Assembly: GCA_038521345.1 (NCBI GenBank)
Contig: JBCBKU010000017.1
Coordinates: 1-63,748, forward strand
From: JBCBKU01 sp038521345
Lineage (GTDB): Bacteria > Pseudomonadota > Alphaproteobacteria > Rhodobacterales > Rhodobacteraceae
Direction of reading: 5' to 3'
DNA: 63,748 nt
The translations under genes and the position numbers were made by a program. The notes under the pieces were generated by a model. It ran no database searches, was not told the origin of the DNA, and saw only the letters and a program-made list of their open reading frames with translations. Each line of letters begins with the position of its first letter. Within the stretch, counting starts at the first letter, position 1. Shown here piece by piece: positions 57,999-63,748 of this stretch.

Positions 57999-59654
57999 AT
58001 GCCAAACCGCCGGATCTTATCGCTTTGGTTTCCGCGCCTTGGTGTCGAACGCTGCCTGCGTCAAGGGCATGGCGCGCCGGATATCCCGTTCGCCATCGTC
58101 GGCGATCATGGGAATATGCAGGTTCTTACATCGCTTTCCGCCGACGCCTCGGCGGCTGGCCTGAACCGCGGCCAGCCTCTTCGTGATGCTCAGGCCATGT
58201 GCCCGACGCTTCTGACACGCCGGCAGAATCCCCATGGCGAAACCCAGTTTCTGGGCGCCCTTCGGCGCTGGGCGGGAAAGTTCTCACCTTGGGTGGCCGA
58301 GGAAGCACCGGATGGTCTTTTGGTCGACCTCACAGGATGTGCGCATCTTTTTGGCGGTGAAGCCGCGCTTTTGGATCAGGTGGAAGATGACTGCGCTGAC
58401 CTGGGCCTGACGGTACAGGCTGGTATCGCAGATACGGCCGGCGCGGCTTGGGCCCTTGCGCGGTTCGCCGGCCAGCCCCTGCCGCTTGCCCGATCGGGGG
58501 ACGCCATCGACCAAGAGGCTTATGCGACACGCGCCCGGGCGGCCAAGCGCCGCCATTGGGAACGGGGTGGACCTGCACCACCGACCCGCCCGGTCCAAGA
58601 CCGCCCGCGCCGCATCGCAGACCCCGGCAAGACCCGCGCCGCCATTGCGCGGCTTCCGGTCGCCGCGCTTCGCATAGAACCCGAGGTGCAAGAGGCGCTG
58701 CTTCGCCTTGGTCTGCGTCGGATCGAGGATCTGGCCGGGCAACCCCGGGCCGGTCTGGCCCGGCGGTTCGGACGGGGTTTGGTTCAACGGCTGGATCAGG
58801 CCATGGGTGTCGAGCCCGAGCCAATTTCCCCGGCGAAACCGCCCCTGCACTTTGCGGTGCGTCTGACATTGCCAGATCCCATCGGTCTTTTGGACGATAT
58901 CATGGCTGCCCTGGACCGGCTCACACCGGAACTATGCGGGAGATTGGCGGCCAAATCCCGTGGCGCGCGCGTAGTACGGCTTGAAATTCATCGCTCCGAT
59001 CACACCAGCCAGTGGTTCGATATCGGGCTCGCCCGTCCTTCGGCCGATCCGAACCGGATTCGCCCGCTTCTCAGCCTAAAAGCCCAGGATATCGATGCGG
59101 GTTTTGGTATTGACCGCCTCCGCCTTGAAGCGGTCGTGACCGAACCGCTGCATGCACGCCAGCATCGGGGCCATCTTGACGCCGGTGCCGATGCCGCCGA
59201 GCGGCTGAGCTCGAACACCGCTCTTGACGATCTTATTGGCCGCGTCGGGGCCCGGATTGGAATGGATGCGCTGACCCGCTTTCATCCGGCCGACAGCAAT
59301 ATCCCGGAAAAGGCATGGACCGAGCTTGCCGCCGCATGGTCGGAACCGGCGACAGGCTGGAGCCCGGCGGCTCCGGCCCGCCCGCTCGTGATGTGGCCAC
59401 CGGAACCTGTCACGGCAAATGACCGGCCCGAAGTGCCGTTGTCTTTCCGCTGGCGCCGGCGGGACCTGACCACACATGCGGCTGTCGGGCCAGAACGCAT
59501 TGCGCCGGAATGGTGGCTGGACGACCCGTCATGGCGGTCGGGTGTTCGCGATTACTGGCGCGTCACGACGCAAACGGGCGAAACCCTGTGGCTCTATTAC
59601 GCCCATGGGGGCCCGATGTCGTCGGGCTGGTTTTGTCAGGGTAGCTTTGCCTGA
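57999..59654 (+). CDS. imuB: Translesion-synthesis accessory protein ImuB (Y-family-like, non-catalytic)
   Basis: 551 residues. RRILSLWFPRLGVERCLRQG and AIVGDHGNMQVLTSLSADAS show a Y-family palm and fingers remnant; GLNRGQPLRDAQAMCPTLLT is a characteristic ImuB block, and the catalytic aspartates of active Y polymerases are not all present. LPVAALRIEPEVQEALLRLG with RIEDLAGQPRAGLARRFGRG is the helix-hairpin-helix part. The C-terminal DYWRVTTQTGETLWLYYAHG and GGPMSSGWFCQGSFA are the usual ImuB end. ImuB scaffolds ImuA and DnaE2 at the clamp in mutagenesis. Here imuA is not upstream and dnaE2 not downstream. The ATG at 57999 is just after the LexA box. Confidence 0.92.
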   Translation: MPNRRILSLWFPRLGVERCLRQGHGAPDIPFAIVGDHGNMQVLTSLSADASAAGLNRGQPLRDAQAMCPTLLTRRQNPHGETQFLGALRRWAGKFSPWVAEEAPDGLLVDLTGCAHLFGGEAALLDQVEDDCADLGLTVQAGIADTAGAAWALARFAGQPLPLARSGDAIDQEAYATRARAAKRRHWERGGPAPPTRPVQDRPRRIADPGKTRAAIARLPVAALRIEPEVQEALLRLGLRRIEDLAGQPRAGLARRFGRGLVQRLDQAMGVEPEPISPAKPPLHFAVRLTLPDPIGLLDDIMAALDRLTPELCGRLAAKSRGARVVRLEIHRSDHTSQWFDIGLARPSADPNRIRPLLSLKAQDIDAGFGIDRLRLEAVVTEPLHARQHRGHLDAGADAAERLSSNTALDDLIGRVGARIGMDALTRFHPADSNIPEKAWTELAAAWSEPATGWSPAAPARPLVMWPPEPVTANDRPEVPLSFRWRRRDLTTHAAVGPERIAPEWWLDDPSWRSGVRDYWRVTTQTGETLWLYYAHGGPMSSGWFCQGSFA

Positions 59655-59893
59655 GACGCCAAAAAGTAAAGGCCCCCGTTATGGAGACCTAAGGCTGAAA
59701 GGTATGTCCCCGGTGCCACGGGCTGGGTGGGGGCTGTTAATCCGCAGCACCGGGGTAGCGTTGTGTCGCTATGAGGAAACAACTGACCGAGGATCGCGGC
59801 TGCAACACGGTGCCCATCGCGCCTTTTCCCGGTAATTTTGCGGCAATACTTTGGCGTCTTGATTTTGTCGTCGCCCGCCCGCACTGTCATGCA
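59655..59893. other. Gap between imuB and DUF2794 with a long-range stem
   Basis: 239 bases without a supported gene. CCCCGGTGC (59708-59716) pairs perfectly with GCACCGGGG (59747-59755) over 30 bases, and the loop holds GCTG/CAGC as an alternative inner pair. An in-frame ATG at 59771 would extend DUF2794 by 41 residues that do not resemble it. See the finding on a possible structured RNA. Confidence 0.45.
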
Positions 59894-60241
59894 ATGACGC
59901 ATGAGCCCGGCAAGCCCGTCGCATTCACCCGAATAGAAGACACGCGTGTCGCATTCGACCGCCGCGAACTGGGGATCATCCTCGGCCTTTACGGGCGCAT
60001 GGTGTCGGCGGGCGAATGGAGAGACTATGGCATGTCCTTCCTCAAGGATGTCGCCGTGTTTTCGGTATTCCGCCGCGCAGCCGAACATCCGCTGTACCGG
60101 ATCGAGAAGCGTCCGAAGCTCCGCTTGCGGCAAGGCATGTACGCCGTCATCGGTATGGACGGTCAGGTCCTGAAACGAGGCCACGATCTGAAATCCGTAC
60201 TGCGTGTGCTTGAACGCAAGCTTATTCGCGCGGTGGAGTAA
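59894..60241 (+). CDS. DUF2794 family protein
   Basis: 115 residues. MTHEPGKPVAFTRIEDTRVA is followed by RRELGIILGLYGRMVSAGEW and RDYGMSFLKDVAVFSVFRRA, then EHPLYRIEKRPKLRLRQGMY and VIGMDGQVLKRGHDLKSVLR. This matches the small alphaproteobacterial DUF2794 family, for which I know no function. The start at 59894 agrees with the family; an upstream extension of 41 residues is hydrophobic and not conserved in what I recall. It overlaps the convergent NlpC/P60 gene by 20 bp at its end. Confidence 0.85.
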   Translation: MTHEPGKPVAFTRIEDTRVAFDRRELGIILGLYGRMVSAGEWRDYGMSFLKDVAVFSVFRRAAEHPLYRIEKRPKLRLRQGMYAVIGMDGQVLKRGHDLKSVLRVLERKLIRAVE

Positions 60242-61103
60242 CTCGGCGGACCGACGTCACGGGCCCATCGCCCTGTCGCTCAATCCGCGCCAACGCCTCA
60301 GAGGTACGTTCGTACACCGTTGACATATATCCGGCATTGGCGTGCAGGATCCGATCCTCTTCGGCCACGAACGCCACATGGCCTTTCCAGAACATCAGGT
60401 CACCCGGTCGTGCCTTGTCCGGACCTGCGACCGGCTCGCCCAGCACGGCCTCCTGCATATCTGTGTCCCCGGGGCACGGCAGGCCGCACGCCAAAAGCGC
60501 AGCTTGCACCAACCCCGAGCAGTCAATTCCGAACGCGGAGTTTCCGCCCCAGAGATACGGTGTTCCTAAGAAGAGCTTTGCGATGTCCAGTGGTGTGTCG
60601 AACAGATGGTCCAGAGGCCGGAGATGCCGCGTGGGCACGTATCGAGAGGTCGGTACCGTCCCCGCCGTGGGCGCCAGCTCTGCCCACGGTCCTACATGAC
60701 CCACGACGGCCACCCGTGATCCAAACGACAAATGAAAGGGTCGCGGGACTCGTTTTATGTCGGGTTCCAAGGTCGCGTAAGTGCGCGCGCTGGCGACAAA
60801 ATGCGTCGGTTCAATCTTAGGGGGACCGACCAGCGCCGCCGCGTCGATCCAACCGCAGTACCCGTCGCGTTCGGCAAAACCCCATGCATAGGGTGCGTCG
60901 GTATCTAGAACGCGAAAGGTTTCACCGTAGACCAACTCGCGAGTCCGCGCGCCACCACGATCCACCAGAAGCGGCGCAACGGACACGTTGATGCTGTGGT
61001 GTTCGCCCTCGACAAACAAGTCTGCTGAAACTTTGCCTCGCAACGAGACATGGGCGACGCGTCCATTTGATGGCGTCACACGGGGGTCGAACGCCGTAAT
61101 CAC
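60222..61103 (-). CDS. NlpC/P60 family peptidoglycan hydrolase
   Basis: 293 residues, GTG start. Two SH3-like regions come first (VSLRGKVSADLFVEGEHHSI and FRVLDTDAPYAWGFAERDGY). The NlpC/P60 peptidase domain starts at AKLFLGTPYLWGGNSAFGID with the catalytic Cys in CSGLVQAALLACGLP, and FWKGHVAFVAEEDRILHANA carries the His. It cuts D-Glu-diaminopimelate bonds in murein stems or acts on recycled peptides; no signal peptide is seen, so it may be cytoplasmic and work in recycling with the M17 peptidase whose stop overlaps its start (GTGA). Confidence 0.9.
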   Translation of the reverse strand: MITAFDPRVTPSNGRVAHVSLRGKVSADLFVEGEHHSINVSVAPLLVDRGGARTRELVYGETFRVLDTDAPYAWGFAERDGYCGWIDAAALVGPPKIEPTHFVASARTYATLEPDIKRVPRPFHLSFGSRVAVVGHVGPWAELAPTAGTVPTSRYVPTRHLRPLDHLFDTPLDIAKLFLGTPYLWGGNSAFGIDCSGLVQAALLACGLPCPGDTDMQEAVLGEPVAGPDKARPGDLMFWKGHVAFVAEEDRILHANAGYMSTVYERTSEALARIERQGDGPVTSVRRVTPPRE

Positions 61104-62479
61104 GTGCCTAGGAACTCTGGCAGGGCGTCAAAGAGCGCGCGCGTGCCTTGTCCAACCCCGCCAACTGGGCGCCCCGGTGCGGCAGTCGGTTGCCATCCGT
61201 AGACGTCGAAATGCAGGTACCGTGGTGCCCGTTCGACAAAGCGGCGCAGGAACAGCGCTGCGGTAATCGATCCGGCGAAACCGCCCTTTGGAGCGTTGTC
61301 GAGATCAGCGATCCTGGGTTCGATCATGGTTTCGTATGGCATGTGAAATGGCAAACGCCATACGGGATCGGCCACGCGGCGCGCAGCCTCAGATAGGGCG
61401 GCTGCCAGTCCTTCGTCATCGGTGTAGAATGGTGCCAGATCCGGTCCGACGGCCACGCGGGCGGCGCCTGTCAGGGTCGCCATCGAGACAATCAGATCCG
61501 TCTCTTCCTCATCGGCAAGAGCCAGCGCGTCGGCCAGCACTAGGCGCCCTTCGGCGTCGGTGTTGTTGATCTCGATCGTGAGGCCCTTGCGTGAGGTCAG
61601 AATGTCACCCGGACGGAAAGAGTTGCCCGACACCGCGTTCTCGACGGCTGGGATCAGGACGCGCAGGGTGATGTCGGTGCCGCTTCCCATTATCATCCGG
61701 GCAAGTCCCAGAACCATGGCCGCGCCGCCCATATCCTTCTTCATCAGTCCCATTGCTGCGACGGGCTTCAGGTTAAGGCCCCCTGTGTCGAAACAGACCC
61801 CCTTTCCGACGAGCGTGACGCGTTGCGCGCCTTTGCCCCAACGCATATCGATCAGACGGGGCGCACGATCGGCGGCGCGTCCGACCGCGTGGACCAGCGG
61901 AAAACCCTCATTCAGAAGAGTGTCGCCGGTGATGACCGAAATTCTGGCCCCATAGTTCTCGGCAAGTGCACGGACCGAAATCTCGAGATCACTGGGGCCC
62001 ATGTGTTCGGCCGGCGTGTTGATCAGATCGCGGGTCAGCGTCTCTCCGGCCGCGATCGTCTCAATCCTTGTTGCGTCCACACCTTCCGGCGCCACGAGCA
62101 AAGCGTTTTGGGCAGGTGCGCTCTTGTAACGTTCGAAACTGTAACCAGCCAGAAGCCAACCAAGAGCGGCCTCGGAAAGATCGTCTCCTGTCAGTTCGCC
62201 CGCGATATAATATGATCCTTCTGGCAGTCTGTCGCGCAATGCCGCAAAGGCAAACCGCTTGCGCGGTGAGCGAGGATCACCGTACCCGACCCGGGCAAGT
62301 GTGCCATCGCCATCCGGAATGAGGACAAGTCGTCCGGGCTGGCCGGCAAAACCCTGTCCTCGGACCCAGGTTGTTTGGGTTTCGGACAGGTTTGCAAGCC
62401 ATGCTTCCACGCCATCGCGGGTGACGAGGTCTATGGGAATGGCCGACGTATCGGGTCTGGCGAAAGCAAGGGCTGACAT
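61100..62479 (-). CDS. Leucyl aminopeptidase family protein (M17)
   Basis: 459 residues from the ATG at 62479. The M17 metal site is clear: VGKGVCFDTGGLNLKPVAAM with Lys and Asp, GLMKKDMGGAAMVLGL with Asp, and NNTDAEGRLVLADALALADE with the NTDAEGR signature. Cytosolic, two metal ions, cleaves N-terminal residues of peptides. GTG at 62539 has CAGG seven bases ahead and would add 20 residues (LWPFPGPDEIAAF stretch); it is a fair alternative. The next gene NlpC/P60 starts within its stop, so both are coupled and may process murein or other peptides. Confidence 0.93.
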   Translation of the reverse strand: MSALAFARPDTSAIPIDLVTRDGVEAWLANLSETQTTWVRGQGFAGQPGRLVLIPDGDGTLARVGYGDPRSPRKRFAFAALRDRLPEGSYYIAGELTGDDLSEAALGWLLAGYSFERYKSAPAQNALLVAPEGVDATRIETIAAGETLTRDLINTPAEHMGPSDLEISVRALAENYGARISVITGDTLLNEGFPLVHAVGRAADRAPRLIDMRWGKGAQRVTLVGKGVCFDTGGLNLKPVAAMGLMKKDMGGAAMVLGLARMIMGSGTDITLRVLIPAVENAVSGNSFRPGDILTSRKGLTIEINNTDAEGRLVLADALALADEEETDLIVSMATLTGAARVAVGPDLAPFYTDDEGLAAALSEAARRVADPVWRLPFHMPYETMIEPRIADLDNAPKGGFAGSITAALFLRRFVERAPRYLHFDVYGWQPTAAPGRPVGGVGQGTRALFDALPEFLGT

Positions 62480-62557
62480 AAACGCGGCAATCTCGTCCGG
62501 TCCTGGAAACGGCCACAGCCTAGCTGCTCTCTCTGGCACGGCAAGACCTGCGATCGT

Positions 62558-62938
62558 TCAAAGACGAGCGTCTTGTGGATCGCATACGGACAGGAGCGAC
62601 GCTTCGCCCACCCGGATCAGCCGCGCCACCGTCGCCGACAAAGATGTGGGATCGCCAGAGGTCGCGGTGTCCGCCACATGCCCCGAAACCCGTGCGAGCG
62701 TTGCAAAGCCCACTTGGTCCGCCACCGCTTGCAAAGCATTCGCACCGCGGCGAACCCGCGCGAGTTCGTCATTGAGGTATGCCGCTTCGATTGAAAACAG
62801 ACGCCTGCCCATATCATCCAGAGCGCGTCCAACCACGCGCTCCGCCCCCGGTTCGCCCAGTTCGCGAACCAGAAGATCCAGCCGATCCCGATCGAGTTCG
62901 GCCGCCTCGCGCAACTGCAAATTCGACACAATGGTCAC
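62558..62938 (-). CDS. Small helical protein of unknown function
   Basis: 126 residues from GTG 62938, chosen since AGAGGA lies seven bases ahead and the protein then begins VTIVSNLQLREAAELDRDRL. All-helical with LDLLVRELGEPGAERVVGRA and SATVARLIRVGEASLLSVCD at the end. The pattern and size resemble small HPt-like four-helix proteins but the phosphoaccepting His motif is not visible, so I give no function. It precedes the M17 aminopeptidase on the same strand at 78 bp (18 bp if the longer start of that gene is used). Confidence 0.7.
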   Translation of the reverse strand: MTIVSNLQLREAAELDRDRLDLLVRELGEPGAERVVGRALDDMGRRLFSIEAAYLNDELARVRRGANALQAVADQVGFATLARVSGHVADTATSGDPTSLSATVARLIRVGEASLLSVCDPQDARL

Positions 62939-63075
62939 AACCCAGTCCTCTCGCCGATAGAATTCCCCGGGGCAGGGGTACTGCCTCTGACAGGACAAAC
63001 CGTTGAGGTCTGGCAGAAAAGTAGTTCCAACTATACGAAAACTCGGGCTATAGCCGGCGGCAAAAGGTGCACACC

Positions 63076-63249
63076 ATGACCGAGGTCAAGCCAAACCTTG
63101 CCCATTTTGAACGGCGCTTTCAAACCTGCGCGGCAAAGACACGTGCCAATAACCCGGTCCAACTCGGTATCCATCCGCTAGAGGCGGTTCTCGGCGTTAT
63201 TGCCGCCCCGGTTTGCTGTGGGGCCACAAACGCCTTGCAGCTGGCTTAG
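63076..63249 (+). CDS. Possible small protein upstream of the SbtA-like gene
   Basis: 57 residues, MTEVKPNLAHFERRFQTCAA and onward to PVCCGATNALQLA. AAAGGTG is six bases before the ATG at 63076. The stop is 17 bases before the next start, so the two could be coupled. Third-base use is only mildly GC-rich, and I recognise no family; it may also be a chance frame. Confidence 0.35.
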   Translation: MTEVKPNLAHFERRFQTCAAKTRANNPVQLGIHPLEAVLGVIAAPVCCGATNALQLA

Positions 63250-63266
63250 ATCGGGGGGGCGCGCCC

Positions 63267-63748
63267 GTGGAACAAATTCTGGCACTTGCCGCAACCAACC
63301 TGATTTCTCCGATCATTCTGTCCTTTGCGCTTGGCGTGCTGGCTGCCTTAGCACGATCGGATTTGACCATTCCTGAGGCAGTGGCCAAGGGAATGTCGAT
63401 CTATCTGCTCTTCGCCATCGGGTTCAAAGGTGGAGCGGGAATCGCCGCACATGGTCTGGATGGCAAGGTGATCGGATCGCTGCTGGCGGGGCTTGTTCTA
63501 TCCTTCGCGATCCCATTTCTTGCGTTCGGATTGCTGCGGCTTGTTTCGAAGCTTTCAATGGTCGATGCGGCTGCAGTGGCCGCGCATTACGGTTCGATCT
63601 CGATTGTCACATTCGTGGCCAGCACCTCTGTGCTCGACGGACAGGGAACGAGTTTCGAAGGCTACATGGTTGCGGTGGCTGCCACGATGGAGGCCCCGGC
63701 CATTATCTCGGCGCTGTGGCTTGTCTCGCGCGCCGGGGGCGAGGCGAC
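63267..63748 (+). CDS. Sodium-dependent bicarbonate transporter SbtA family (N-terminal part, cut by window edge)
   Basis: About 160 residues are visible and the gene runs off the right edge. It begins with GTG at 63267: MEQILALAATNLISPIILSF, LGVLAALARSDLTIPEAVAK, then GMSIYLLFAIGFKGGAGIAA, the FKGG segment typical of the SbtA/DUF897 fold, and VDAAAVAAHYGSISIVTFVA with the HYGS motif. SbtA-type proteins carry bicarbonate with sodium into cyanobacteria; in heterotrophic bacteria the substrate is not always bicarbonate. A G-rich stretch precedes the start. Confidence 0.8.
   Translation, partial: MEQILALAATNLISPIILSFALGVLAALARSDLTIPEAVAKGMSIYLLFAIGFKGGAGIAAHGLDGKVIGSLLAGLVLSFAIPFLAFGLLRLVSKLSMVDAAAVAAHYGSISIVTFVASTSVLDGQGTSFEGYMVAVAATMEAPAIISALWLVSRAGGEA

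Noticed and set aside
59771..59893. N-terminal extension of the DUF2794 protein
   Set aside because: The extra 41 residues have no family similarity and the frame crosses the possible structured RNA.
1..63748. CRISPR array, insertion sequence, prophage or attachment site
   Set aside because: No regularly spaced repeats, transposase, integrase or duplicated tRNA end was seen; the tRNA-Thr is intact and followed by normal genes.

Overview
The window is chromosomal DNA from an alphaproteobacterium of the order Rhodobacterales (Rhodobacter/Roseobacter lineage). Evidence is the GC-rich coding sequence, the regB / senC / regA redox cluster, alphaproteobacterial-type addAB, alpha-Mic60 between hemD and hemY, a GAAC-N7-GAAC LexA box, a TTAA-N7-TTAA CtrA box and many families common in this order (DUF2853, DUF2794, PAS-only DivL-like protein). 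It is mostly core genome. I see no insertion sequence, prophage, CRISPR array or integron. The genes are densely packed, with many 1-14 bp overlaps that imply translational coupling.

Layout. 1-5.4 kb: secB (cut by the left edge), fxsA, a Tim44-domain gene, mltA, an Smr-domain gene, then an MFS transporter and an alpha/beta-hydrolase lipoprotein on the other strand. 5.4-8.8 kb: hslV, a membrane-protein gene and hslU in one minus-strand unit behind a heat-shock-like promoter, plus trxA. 8.8-17.2 kb: tightly overlapping minus-strand run tsaE, amgK-like, murU-like, addB, addA. 17.2-21.6 kb: a DivL-like PAS gene with a CtrA box in front, then regB divergent from senC-regA. 21.6-26.9 kb: GNAT, HD hydrolase, two exported proteins of unknown role, ahcY, an extensin-like protein, DUF2853. 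27-32.5 kb: EVE protein and tsaD, divergent from hemD, alpha-mic60 and hemY. 32.6-36.6 kb: tRNA-Thr(CGU), a BKACE-family enzyme, pncB, pncA, trhO.

36.6-46 kb is the replication region on the minus strand: rpsT, a 609-bp gap, dnaA, dnaN, recF, a LysE-type exporter, a fatty-acid desaturase and gyrB. I found no convincing DnaA boxes in the gap, so I do not assign oriC. 46-53.5 kb: TPR protein, zapE, MFS transporter, then a minus-strand operon AEC transporter / fghA / HAD hydrolase / ornithine-cyclodeaminase-like. 53.5-54.6 kb: a small exported protein and a TetR regulator. Three related inverted repeats overlap or abut the predicted -10 elements of the operon, the small gene and tetR, so they look like one regulon. 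54.6-63.7 kb: NYN-LOTUS protein, GNAT, glutathione-dependent formaldehyde dehydrogenase, an I78 inhibitor lipoprotein, cytochrome c-prime, an SOS-controlled imuB without imuA or dnaE2 beside it, DUF2794, NlpC/P60, an M17 aminopeptidase and an SbtA-type transporter cut by the right edge.

The most notable local systems are the TetR triple-operator locus, the CtrA box on the DivL-like gene, the orphan SOS-boxed imuB followed by a possible structured RNA, and the coupled hslV-membrane protein-hslU unit.
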